From the NCBI GenBank assembly GCA_020740775.1, contig JAHEWK010000034.1:124001-188000 (forward strand): a DNA stretch of 64,000 bases, in the 5' to 3' direction. A program made the position numbers and the translations under genes. Shown here in pieces: positions 31,638-42,483 of this stretch. Numbering within the stretch: the stretch's first letter is position 1; the number at the start of each line of letters is the position of its first letter. Under the pieces are notes generated by a model, which did no database searches, was not told where the DNA came from, and saw only the letters and a program-made list of their open reading frames with translations. Source of the stretch: Ilyonectria destructans (Eukaryota; Ascomycota; Sordariomycetes; Hypocreales; Nectriaceae).

Positions 31638-32696
31638 CTAAGTAGTCCGTACCGACTCTGGTGTCGAGGTAAAACGGTTTGTAGAAGTCCCTGTGCTTGG
31701 TTCTTTGCCCTGTTCGCGCGCTGCAGTTCTTCGGATCCTTGCATTCACTGATGGCGATGGCCCTTGATCCCATCCAAGCTTTGTACTGCCACTTTTGTCA
31801 TCATCCTCCCTCGCGTATTGTCCGCGTGGCCGAAGTTCAAGAGTTTGGCCTGTACGTTTCCGTGGCGAATCGTCCGAGACTGTAGTCCGCCGCCTTTTCG
31901 CCAGCTTTGCTTGTCGCCTTCGATGCTTGGAGGCTCTTCGTAGAAAGCCTTTAAAGTGTTGTGGATTTAAACCGAGAATCGACTCTAAGGCATCGACAGC
32001 CAGCTGCGAATGGTCGTCGACTTCTGTGTTAAATATGGCTTCTGAGTCACCACTATCAGAGGTGCTACTGGAGTCCGTTTGAGAGGTATCGCTTCGGGAG
32101 AGTTTATTGTCGGTTAATGGTGTATTGGCGCACTGAGTCTCGCAAGGCAGATCGTATGGAAGGTCGTAGAATTGGATTAGATGGGCAAGCATCTTTCGCT
32201 TGGTTTCGGAATCGCATTTTCGCAGGGAGTAGAATTCCCTCGCATTTTTTGGATAAAGGTTCATATCTGGGTGAATGATAGCTCCGTTGCTAATGGATGG
32301 TATTGGTTCGAGCCGAAGCGTGGGATTGTGGAGATTGTTGTTCTTTGTGAAGGCACGGAGCCGCGTAGTTTCTAGAGCGAGTTCGATGATGGAAGTGCGA
32401 ACCCCGTCGATGATGGTGTGGATATCGTATCTGAGACTATTGATTTCGTGGTTGGTAGACTCTCGGAAAGAGCCGAGGTTGGTTGTGAGAGCGGCAAACT
32501 GATCTTTGACAGTGGCAAACTGATCGTTGACAGCGGCAAATTGATCGTTGACAGCGGCAAACTGATCTTTGACAGCGGCAAACTGATCTTCTGTGGCATT
32601 GCGGAAAGAACGGAGTTCCTTTGTGAGCAATTCTTCTTGACGGTTCCGTCCATCGATATACTCCTCGCGGGTGAGATACACGGTGGCTGAATCCAT
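31638..32696 (-). CDS. Fungal coiled-coil protein of unknown function
   Basis: 352 aa from ATG 32696 (the longer frame starts with TTG). After MDSATVYLTREEYIDGRNRQ the protein holds five tandem seven-residue units of the type DQFAAVK/N (21-bp repeats at 32490-32590), predicted to form a coiled coil. The middle reads NLYPKNAREFYSL...LAHLIQFYDLPYD and VDALESILGLNPQ, blocks I recall from a widespread Fusarium-type hypothetical family with a long N-terminal helix. The tail is basic (KHRRRQAKLAKRRR) and disordered. No enzyme motif. Single exon, undamaged; family function unknown. Confidence 0.6.
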   Translation of the reverse strand: MDSATVYLTREEYIDGRNRQEELLTKELRSFRNATEDQFAAVKDQFAAVNDQFAAVNDQFATVKDQFAALTTNLGSFRESTNHEINSLRYDIHTIIDGVRTSIIELALETTRLRAFTKNNNLHNPTLRLEPIPSISNGAIIHPDMNLYPKNAREFYSLRKCDSETKRKMLAHLIQFYDLPYDLPCETQCANTPLTDNKLSRSDTSQTDSSSTSDSGDSEAIFNTEVDDHSQLAVDALESILGLNPQHFKGFLRRASKHRRRQAKLAKRRRTTVSDDSPRKRTGQTLELRPRGQYAREDDDKSGSTKLGWDQGPSPSVNARIRRTAAREQGKEPSTGTSTNRFTSTPESVRTT

Positions 32697-33000
32697 CGCG
32701 ACGGGTAAATAAGCGTCTCGTGTGGGCAAATGAGGAAGGAAGATGGTGAACTCCGGAGACGGCAATTGCGTTGCTGACTTGGCTTGGACGGTTCTGTCAC
32801 GTGAGGCCGTGGCACTTACCTATTACCTCAGCAAGCTGGCGCCCAGGTGCTCAATAAAGTTGCGCCCAGACTAAACTGCGTGATATTATTGGCTCATCCC
32901 AATTGAGCGCCCCATAACATGACTAATCTCCAAAACGCAATGACGGGGTACAGCGCCACTAACATCCAACAAACGCTGTTGGGCATTTGCCGCACTGCAG
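32697..33000. other. Promoter side of the coiled-coil gene
   Basis: No gene; ends in a LINE fragment. Confidence 0.3.
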
Positions 33001-33145
33001 AGACTCACTGGGACGAGTTCCTAGCAGAAGATGTCAACATATGGAAGGCAGCAAAGTACTTGAAACCTGGAAAGGACATCATGGATGATAGGGTGCCCCC
33101 TTTGAAGAGACAAGACGGCTCCACCACGGAAGATAAGGGATTTTC
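33001..33145 (+). mobile_element. Internal fragment of the Tad-like LINE
   Basis: Reads [20 protein letters not shown] then [15 protein letters not shown], matching the linker before the RT domain in the LINE ORF at 51790-55089 with a few substitutions. It has no ends of its own, so it is a relic of an older copy. Confidence 0.8.
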
Positions 33146-34737
33146 CGGTGATCTGCCGGACTTACGCCCACCTACATTCCTGATATCAATCAAGAATAAC
33201 TTCACAACCACAGCTCCAAATCGTCTAAAATTAAGAAAATAATAAAATCGTACTAGTTAGATTCGTCTCAAGATATTTCATAATCATCAAGCCATCGTGG
33301 TCGCTTGCTATTCCGCTGCGGCCGCCCTGAGCTCCGAAATGCAACTACCATCTCCCGATCACTCTCAACAGCTAAAGACGGCCTTTCGGACGAGCTGTGC
33401 GGATTGGGGCAGTCGTTGCCTTCCCTACAGATGCTGTAACCTCAGAACTCTACTAGAGTTCATTTTCCTGCCCCACTTTCCCGGGGGTGGAGTTCATTTT
33501 CTGACGCCCTAGTAGTGTTCATTTATGCTTCGCCAATTAAAACCGAGCATTTAGCCACATTTCCACCAGCCACTTTTTTCCATCAGCTACTCTGCCCCTC
33601 TCCGGGGAAAGAGAAAACAGCGTCGATCCATTGCCGTTTTTGGTTTTGATGCAAACCCTATCAAAGACCCGAAAACGGCCTGCTTGACCGGCTGCAGCCA
33701 CAACAGCCGCGTCGTAGAGGTGGAGTCTTATACGCAAGGCAGATTTGAGCACACGCTACTCCGTAGACAGGAGCCTAATGGCGGGCAGCTGACTACGTAG
33801 CGGTGGAGACCCAGGGCCATCGGGCGGTCAGTGACACTTGTGACAGACCGACAAATGCAGGCGAGCAACCCGAGAGCCAATAAGGTGTTTGTCCAGCTCG
33901 GCGAGTCACTTAGCGGTGCGATAGGGGAATTGTGGCAGGCCAGTGAGGGGACCGGATGGGGAGTCATTGGTTGGTATCTCGCCTGAGTCATGAGGCGATA
34001 CAGAAGGTTGTAGCAGTGGGCAGCTGAAAGTGTATCGCTTGCCCCGCAGACCCAAAATCAAATCGTAGTAGGGCAGACCCGCCCGCCCCCGCGCAGATTG
34101 CTTAGGGCTGACTAGATGATCTATCTGCGTTATCTATTCGCCCTCAAAGGAACAAAACGTGCTGCTGCATTGCAGGTGTTAGTAGTGACCGAGCTTCCTG
34201 TCTTGCCTCACACAATACGAAAACAGTTGCTTGTCTACCGGCAGCAGATAAGGCGGATAAAACTGACAAGATGCGGTGTTTTGCTCGACCAACGTTGCCG
34301 GAATGCATTGACCGATTGCTGCCTGATACTTAAACCTGCAGCAACACCAAAACAGCCATGCACTTTGCCATCCGAACTGCACTTTGCCTTAGTCGAGCCG
34401 AGATGGCTTACTGCGTCCTGACGAGACATTGGGTCCGGGAAGGGACGCCATTCCGTCGTTATTGCAGCCTGATAGGTCTTGGTGTTGTGGACCACTCTTT
34501 GTGGTCCGGGGGGGAGTGAGGCCGGGACCGCCAAATGGACAAGTGGGGTTCTGGTCAAAACAGCGTGTCCGCGTTTACTTTAAAATTGAATTCACCGCTC
34601 GCTTATCAACCACGTTATCGATCTACGTACTTTTTACTTTGTGCATCGTTTTGGCCGGTTTTGGTCCATTTAATTATGTGATGGATCCAGTACGCCTAAG
34701 TCAATGAGGAGATAAGGAATTGATCAACTGGTCTGAC
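33146..34737. other. Unrecognised, apparently non-coding
   Basis: No gene in about 1.6 kb. The phrase GAGTTCATTTTC occurs twice near 33458 and 33490, a minor direct repeat. Confidence 0.35.
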
Positions 34738-34885
34738 TTCAAAGATGATTGTATTGATGATCTTGGGTCTCTCTGACCCCTCTTTCCGTGAGGGATTTTA
34801 CTGTCAATCTCACCCCCCTCTATGACTAAGATCAGGATATTGAAGTATCAGAGGATTGCGTCAGCCGAGGGTCAATCCAACATTA
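34738..34885. repeat. Dispersed repeat, copy 2
   Basis: Diverged copy of 28055-28195: GATTGTATTGATGATCTTGG, CCCCTCTTTCCGTGAGGG, CACCCCCCTCTATGACTAAG and GTCAATCCAAC are collinear between the two. Confidence 0.6.
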
Positions 34886-35369
34886 TGTTATTTCACCCCT
34901 CCCGAACACCCGTCCCAACCCGCAGCCCGAAGCCCAACATTGCTAACATTGGTCTACCTTATACGTCCCCAGAGTCCCTGACCATACTACACAAGTATAC
35001 TGGCCAATTTCCGTCTACTGTGCGTGACAGAAACTCTCTCGATTCAGACACTCCCTTTTTGCCTTCCGTACACGCCTCTTGGCGTTTAACACAGGAAAGC
35101 TAAGTAAAAAAGCTATATTGACCCGATGCGCGTCAGATGCACGGTTATCCTACCAGTCGAATTCGCTCGCTGCTCGCTATGTGCGGCTGAAAAGGTGATC
35201 GGCACTCGATCGCCGTCTCAGTTCGGAAAATGGCTCTCCATCTTACATTTCTCTGGAATAGGTGTGAGAATCTGCGTTACTGTTGCCTAGAAATGTGTCC
35301 TATCAGGCTATCATTTTCGAGCATGGTTGCGTATATGCGAGCCAAGTCAGCCTTTATCCACTTTTGCGG
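34886..35369. other. Intergenic
   Basis: No gene seen. Confidence 0.3.
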
Positions 35370-35451
35370 CAACAAGACTGTTGCGACAACAAGACTGTTG
35401 CGACAACAAGACTGTTGCGACAACAAGACTGTTGCGACAACAAGACTCAGG
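35370..35451. repeat. 17-bp tandem repeat, 4 full copies plus a part
   Basis: CAACAAGACTGTTGCGA repeats exactly at 35370, 35387, 35404 and 35421, with a partial fifth copy. Each unit has a short internal dyad (CAACA...TGTTG). It lies about 320 bp upstream of the Nma111-type gene. Confidence 0.95.
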
Positions 35452-35769
35452 CCAGTTCGCTCTTAAGGGCCAATGACTGCCGTTCAACAATTTTAGAGCT
35501 GTTGAGGGAGCAGGGTTCCCCGCTCCGTAAGGCAGGGCTACAGAAAAAACAATCGTGGCCTGATGGTTCTCGGATGCCAGAAGAAGAACAAAGGTGAATG
35601 GAATAATCTCGTATAGACCTCACACTTTGATATCATTCATAGCTGCGAAGATTTTCAGTCATACGTGTCTCACAGACAATCAGAGTTCAAAAGCATCCCC
35701 CGCAAGACCGTCTCTCCATTCAGCTGCTGCCAAGCCAGTCTTCACCTTCCGACTGAGACAGGCCCAAAA
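35452..35769. other. Upstream region of the Nma111-type gene
   Basis: No gene or clear motif. Confidence 0.3.
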
Positions 35770-38700
35770 ATGGCGATCGATCAAGCACCCACGGTGTCAA
35801 ATCTCAGGGATTGCTCCATACCCAGTAGCAGTAATCACCAATCGATGGATCAGGCGGTAGAGAAAGGGAACGAGCAAGAACCTACCGTGGGTGAGCGTGG
35901 ACGTGAGGGAGGATCCAAGTCTGTTCTTCTGTCTGAGCAAGAGAGTGAGGCTTGGCAACGGGCAATAGAGACGGTCGTTCGTAGTGTCGTATCTGTCAGG
36001 TTTTCCCAGCCCTACTCCTTTGACACTTTTCTTTCCAAAACGAGCAAAGCAACCGGGTTCATTGTTGATGCTGAAAGAGGGTAAGATGAACTTCGATTGA
36101 TGAGACCACATGAGTGCTAACTTACCCGAGCTATGTTTTGACAAATCGGCACGTTGTTGGAGCTGGGCCCTTTTCGGGATACATCGTATTTAACAACCAA
36201 GAAGAGGTTGACGCTTACCCGATCTATCGCGATCCAGTGCACGATTTCGGTTTCTTGAAGTTTGATCCCAGAGCGGTTAAGCATATGAACCTTGCATCCA
36301 TCGAACTTCGGCCCGATCTTGCAAAAGGTAATAACGCAGTTGAACTAGTTAAATGAAGCACTTGGTATTAACGGTCATTTATAGTTGGAGTTGAAATCAA
36401 AGTGATTGGTAATGATGGAGGAGAAAAGCTCGGCATCCTATCAGGTTTCATCAGTCGTCTTGATCGGAACGCGCCGAAATACAAAGGATACATGGACTTC
36501 AATACCTGCTACTACCAAGCTAACGCTTCTGCTGCTGGAGGTAGCTCGGGAAGCCCGGTTGTCAACGTTGATGGCCATGGCATCGCCCTCCAGGCTGGCG
36601 GACGCACTGATGGTGCTTCTACCGACTACTTCCTTCCACTCGATGGTCCATTGCGGGCGCTGAGAAAGATTCAGCATGGTGAAGCCGTCCCGAGAGGGGA
36701 GATTCAGTGCGTTTTTCAACTGAAACCTTTCGACGAGTGCCAGCGGCTGGGACTCAGTCCCGAATGGGAGACCATTGTGCGCGACACTTTTCCGAGTGAA
36801 AACAATATGCTTGTGGCTCAGACTGTTCTGCCTCAGGGACCATCAGATCAAAAGATCAAGGAAGGCGATATTTTGATCAAGATCAATGGGCTATTGGTCA
36901 CCCAGTTTCTCCGTCTCAACACCATTTTCGACGAAAATGTCGGTCGAAAGCTTCCATTCCTTCTTCAACGAGATGGACAAGATGTTGAAGAAAATATCCT
37001 GGTTCAAGATCTCGAAGAAATCACTCCTGACTGCTTCTTAGCAGTCGGTGGGGGGTCTTTTCATGACCTCTCGTACCAGGTGGCTCAAAGGTACACAATT
37101 GCTTGCCGTGGAGTCTATGTCAGCGAATCTGGTCCATTTCATTCGACAAGACGCAATCAGATGATCGTACAAAGCATCAGTTACAAGGAAACGCCAGATC
37201 TATCAACTTTCATGAAGGTAATCAAGGAGATCCCCGACAGAGCTCGAGTTGTTATTACCTACCGATACTTATAGGATCGGCACACCCTGCAAACATCTGT
37301 CATATCTATTGATCGGCACTGGTTCGGAAAAATGAGGATGTTCAAACGAAACAACATAACAGGAGCCTGGGATGTTGATATCCTCGCCGAAGCTTTGCCC
37401 GCCATCCCTCCGGCTCCACTCAGTGCTTCATTCACCCCGCTCAAACATGTACCTCACCGAGCAGTTGCTGAGGTGGTACGAAGCTTTGTTCACGTCAAGT
37501 ACTCCACACCCATATTACTCGACGGACAATCTACACGTGAAAAGGCCGGCATGGGCCTTGTCATTGATGCCCAAAACGGGGTGGTGATAGTATCCAGGAA
37601 TATCGTGCCAATTAAGTTGTGCGATATTGAACTTACGTTTGCCGACTCGGTCCTGGTTCAAGGAAAGGTTGTTTTCCTTCATCCCTCGCATCACTATGTG
37701 GTCATCCAATACGATCCTAGTCTGGTGGATGCACCGGTTCAAAGTGTAACCCTGAGTCCGGAACAGATCTCACAGGGAGCTTCTACCCTCTTTGTTGGAC
37801 ATAACGAAAGTGGCCAGATGGTCTACACCTCGACAACAGTCACTAGGGTTATGCCGCTGGAACTGCCTCCACCAAACCCACCTAAATGTCGTCCGATCAA
37901 CGTGGATCGAATCGACGTCGATAGCAGACTCAGCACACAATGCACTAGCGGGGTTCTCATGACAGAAAATGGGACTATTCAGGCAATATGGCTAGTCTAC
38001 AAGAGGGAAAAGGACAAGGAGACTCACTTTGGGCTGAGTTCTCTAACGTTGCTCCCGGTGGTAACCCAGCTTATCCAAGGAATCATTCCTAGTTTGAGGA
38101 GCCTCCCGGTTGAACTTGAGGCTATCACAATGATTCAAGCGCGGGTGATGGGCGTCTCCGAGGAATGGATCCGGCAAGTTGGAAAGAAATCGTCAGAACA
38201 CCGCCTCTTTACCGTGAAGCGAGCTTTCAGCCAGCTACTGGACCAGCTGTTCGAAGGAGATGTCTTGCTCACCCTCAATGGCGTCCTCATCACTCAGCTC
38301 CCCGAGCTGGATGTAATGTACTGGAAAGAAGCACTTGACGCCATCATAGTACGCAGCGGAGAGCAACTGAGCTTACAGGTACAGACTGTCCTGGAAGATG
38401 ACTTTGAAACATCACATGTCGCCAATTTTTGCGGTCTTACAGTTCAGAAGCCCCACCGCACCGTGTGGCAGTCGATCAAGAATCTTCCTAGCGAAGTTTA
38501 CATCACCAGCTGGCTCAATGGGTCGCCCGCCAATATATACGGGCTGTACGCAACAAAATTCATCACCCACATCAACCACGTGCCCACGCCAAATCTTGAG
38601 GTTTTGGTTCCGGTGGTAGCCAGTGTTCCCGATAGGTCTTGTAAGTTTTCAGAAACCTAGTATACCCATCTTCTTACCCACGTGTTTGCTGACAAAGGAT

Positions 38701-38906
38701 GCCTTTTTCTTCCTCTTGCAGACTTTACAGTCAAAGCAGTTGACTATTCCGGCGCCCCATTTGTAGCCACCATCAAGAAGGACGAGCGATATTTTCCGAC
38801 CGTCGAGTGGATACAGGACGCCTCGCATGCTGAGGGCTGGAAGCGTATAACTTATGAGGAAGGCAAAGCCATTCAAGGCGAAGGCATCTACGGGATTACG
38901 TTTTAG
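35770..38906 (+). pseudogene. nma111: Nma111-type tandem HtrA serine protease gene with one in-frame TAG
   Basis: Exons 35770-36080, 36131-36327, 36385-38640 and 38722-38906; introns of 50, 57 and 81 bp with good CTAAC or T-rich ends restore the frame exactly. The 982-codon reading matches the usual ~1000-aa Nma111, a nuclear HtrA-type protease with two trypsin-PDZ halves linked to apoptosis-like death. The catalytic triad is complete: His111 (TNRHVVGAG), Asp142 (DPVHDFG), Ser226 (GGSSGSPVV). Codon 466 (37272-37274) is TAG where relatives have Arg between the two halves (YRYL-stop-DRHTL); both flanks read on in the same frame. Otherwise intact, so it may be a young pseudogene, a truncated active protease (first half keeps the triad) or a read-through gene. 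Confidence 0.88.
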
Positions 38907-39338
38907 ACCAGTTTGAAAGAGCTAGGCTCGTGGATGCGCCAGATGTTATAGAATCGCAAATGGAAAAGTACCTTTCTGATTGAAGTTTGGATACTAATAC
39001 ATGAGAGTCACTAAGACTCATTATTACGCCTAGGTGAACGCAACTGGAGACATAATAACACTAAAGCGAAGCCTTTCAGCCCAGCTCTTCCAGGTACTTT
39101 ACGATAGCGGCCTACTAGACTATGGTAAAGTGGCTACGAATGTCCAAGGAAGAAGTGGAGAGTCTTTGCAATAGAGTCAACACAGACATATGTATGCTGA
39201 GCTACCACGCATACTGTAGAATGTAAGTCTTGACGTACGCAGCTGTCGAGGTAATCACTGACAACTGATGGAGATATATTTGGACTGCAAGAAACCCGGA
39301 AACAATCTCTAGCAACTCTTCAAGTCCATCGAGCTGAC
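38907..39338. other. Intergenic
   Basis: No gene seen. Confidence 0.3.
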
Positions 39339-39498
39339 TGTGAGGGAACGATCATGCGACTTTTATACTTTATGAATAGTCTCGCTTTATGAATGTTGTG
39401 TAAATAGCCTAAGTCAGAGTTTTCCTTAGGAATCTCTTTCTCTCCTTGTATTTTGCCCAAGTCGCACTCGACCTCGCCCGTGCCCTTGCACCGTCACA
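39339..39498 (+). mobile_element. Solo LTR, family A, second copy
   Basis: Starts TGTGAGGGAACGATCATG and ends CACCGTCACA, 160 bp, about 90 percent like 28228-28395 with one 8-base gap. Flanks CTGAC and CTGGC agree at four of five bases, so the target duplication is eroded. Older than the first copy. Confidence 0.85.
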
Positions 39499-39658
39499 CT
39501 GGCCTCTACTACCAGCGCCTAGCATGACTTTTCCTTTGGCGGCTTTGAAGTACCCATGGATAAGATGCAGTCAAGCTCTTAAATAATCACGAACGAGTTC
39601 ATCTCAATCAAATGTTATTTACTACCCCTCATGGATCTAGCCATCGTGCAAGAGTAGT

Positions 39659-41079
39659 TTAGTCAATGGTGACACCGCACAATAAGCAGTGGGCCTGCTC
39701 ATTCCAGATCTTCTCGCCGCCCGAAACATTTTCGCGCAGATCATGAATCGTCCACGTTGTACGGCCGTCGTCCAACTTCAGAGTCGCCTCGAAGAGCCCG
39801 ATATATGGCCTGGAGTCCGTGTTTTTCTTGCGGCTCTTCTTCGCAGGTGGCTTCGCTTGTGCATTGGTACTTAACACCTTGGGTCTTATGGTTAATGCCT
39901 CCGGCGTTTGTGGAGTTCCTTCCTGAACACGGACATCTTTATCGACCTCGTCGATTACCGGCTGCATCACTTTCTCCTCCACGACTTTTGGACTGAGAGG
40001 GCGTGCTGCTTTACTATCACTGTCCTCTTCCTTGCCTATCGTTGGCTCGCTTTGCTGTGGCTTCTCGGTGCCTAGTCGGTTATACACCCTCATGAGTACG
40101 TCATGATGTAGGCATTCATGATGCATCCATTCCCCGCAAGTCCTACTAGTGCACCCTACCAACATCCTATCCGGGTTCGCAGGAGTTTTGCATTCGCAAA
40201 TCAGTTCGGCAGGCTAAAAGTGTGAGACTTGGCGGGAATAAGAGAAGTATTGAAATCTCTTACCGAGAGCCGGGAGCTAAGGTAGTTAAATGTCTGCCGC
40301 CAATACAGCCCGTCCATGATCTTGTCATCATCTGACTCGATCCATTGACTGACAGTTGCTGGCATGATAACACTGATTACATTGATGATGTCCACTGTTG
40401 GTCAACTGTTAAGACTGGCGCACTCCACAGTGCAGCAGGCAGGGACGACTTACTATGATTCGATGCAACTAGCTCGTTGTGACCATGGTATGACTGACGT
40501 CCCTGCATTTTTTTCTTGTCACAAACCGTTCCAGCTGGCAGCTCATCGGGCGAGTACATCCAATATACGCGTGCATAAACGTGGTGCTCATCCGCAGCCC
40601 GAATCTCCAGAATCCAAGCCACCCAATCGTTGCCCGACTTCTTGATTAGCCCGTCTTTGGCTAAGCTCACTACCGCTTGTTGTCGCTCAATAGTGCACTC
40701 GTTGGCGACATGGACGAAGCTGTCCGTGTAATACTTGACCTCGTTGACTGCCAAGCTGTGTCAGTGAGCCTCTTGTCTGTAGAGAAGGGGTTTGATACTC
40801 ACGGACGAAGCTATTGTACCGCCTCATTTTTCGCCATTCCATTTCAGGTTCAACAAAGTAGCAGAGATCCAGGGTGGTGTGCGTGTTGAACGCGCCGGTG
40901 GAGAAGGGAAAACTCTGGCTCTGCATCCCATCTTGTTCTTTTTGGCCCTCGCATTTTCTCTTTTTGTCCTTCTGTCGCTCATGTCCTGCCTGCGACGGGT
41001 CGTCCATTAAAGCAATGGTGAAGGGACACTGTGCACGGTTCTCCTCCAGGACGGAACGCCTGCGCTTTCCAGAGCTCAT
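39659..41079 (-). CDS. BAH-PHD chromatin protein (EPR-1-like possibility)
   Basis: Four exons on the minus strand: 41079-40803, 40747-40454, 40394-40264, 40213-39659, 418 aa; introns 55, 59 and 50 bp. The BAH domain (residues ~93-215) includes YTDSFVHVANEC, VAWILEIRAADEHHVYARVYW and RQSYHGHNELVASNHMDIIN. The PHD zinc finger begins CECKTPANPDRMLVGC...RTCGEWMHHEC (from ~residue 240), but its last Cys pair (WNEQAHCLLC) comes only at the C terminus after about 140 intervening, partly disordered residues. Fungal BAH-PHD proteins include EPR-1 of Neurospora, which reads H3K27me3 and represses facultative heterochromatin; orthology is not shown here. Gene intact among transposons. Confidence 0.85.
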
Positions 41080-41418
41080 GGCCAGTTTCGCGATGGAACT
41101 AAAGGTGATCAAGAAACGAGGATCGGCCGTGAGGGATAGCACGAAGTAGGACGGGTCCTTGCATCACCGCATCATAAGACAACACTATGCTTGAACGGAG
41201 CCCAAACTTACCAGTGACCGACACACCACGATCTGAATGTCCATGCGAAAGATAGGATGATGTTCTCCCAGGTCACAAAGCTCGGGGCAAATTCAAGACG
41301 CACGAGAATCACGCGTGGAATGAGCTCGCGCTGTTTACCTCAACAAAGCTCAGACCATGGGCGACTGGTACATGGGCACCCGGGCGCCCAAATAAAATTG
41401 CGCACCCGGGTGAGCGAC
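41080..41418. other. Promoter side of the BAH-PHD gene
   Basis: No gene; ends at the tail of a LINE fragment. Confidence 0.3.
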
Positions 41419-42185
41419 TGATTGAATGAATGAAATTTATTCCGCCCGGGAGGACTAACCTCATAGGGCCGGGTGCGCTAGGCTATTTACAGTTCTAAGT
41501 TTATCATTCGCGTCTCCCAGAAGCCCCACTTTCTTCCTCGTCCACTGATAAGTCTCGCCTCGCTTGACTCAGTGTGACAGGCCTGCTTGAAGGCCAATTT
41601 CTCCAAGTGTTCGGCATCCTATTCTCAGCAGCCGAAGCTTAGTCTGCCAACTTGAGGCTGTTTGGTGTTAGTATCGCCAGGTTTGGCCGCTAATTTGGTT
41701 GGTTAGTGTGTTATCCAGTCTGGTTTGCATCAAGTCTCCTCGTATCCATGGCGAACTTAATCGCCACCCGCACCGCCTGTAGGTTAGGTGCCCATTTTGG
41801 GCCATCCGATGCCGCCTTTCCTCCCAAAAAGAACGAGAGGTTTCCCATCTTTGCCTGTCCGATCCTTCGCATGCCTTCCCGCTGTGCATCCCACTTCGTG
41901 CACCGAAACAGAAAATGTTCTACCGTTTCTGCTGCTTGTCCACAATCGCACATGTCCGACTCCACTGCCCCAATCCTGTGGAGGAAGCTGTTGACCCTGG
42001 CCATTCCCGTCCGTAGCTGGGAGAGCATGTCTGATTCGCGTCTCTTCAGCCATCATACAGGGAGCGTGTGTGTGTGCCTGGTAACGCTTTATCGATTCGC
42101 TTCGAATAGTTTCCGACCCTATCGGGCAGAGTCTTTGGCCGCTGCAGCTGTGCGATCGCCAGTCTTGTCCGCGTGGAACGATGCC
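41419..42185 (-). mobile_element. 3'-terminal fragment of a Tad-like LINE
   Basis: The minus strand carries LSQLRTGMARVNSFLHRIG, ESDMCDCGQAAETVEHFLFR and LSFFLGGKAASDGPKWAPN, the C terminus of the LINE ORF at 51790, then the conserved GC-rich 3' region and a tail of ATTC repeats (41419-41436). The coding part has in-frame stops upstream of 42028. 5'-truncated, as is usual for LINEs. Confidence 0.85.
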
Positions 42186-42483
42186 ACACCCAACTAGTTA
42201 ACTAATTCCATAAAATAGCTACAATGCTCGGAAACCATCTCATCATCATAGAATAATTCTCTTTAAATAGTAGTGGACTTTGTGCGGCCGTTTTCCGGAA
42301 AGTGTACCCTCCACCACCGCCCTACCACTTGACCTTAGCCCCCATATTTCGATATGGACACAAGTCCTGATAGATCGGCCTTCTTGTCTCCATGTTCCAT
42401 TCATAACAACCGCATTATTCATGCATTAATCCGTAATCCAAACAGGCATCTTCCAAAGTGTCCCCGTACAAAGGCCAAGGGCC
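42186..42483. other. Intergenic
   Basis: No gene seen. Confidence 0.3.

Noticed and set aside
32697..32765. Upstream TTG start for the coiled-coil gene
   Set aside because: Non-ATG; the ATG at 32696 begins the recognisable protein.
35370..35451. CRISPR-like array
   Set aside because: Units are contiguous 17-mers without spacers in a eukaryotic genome; a plain minisatellite.
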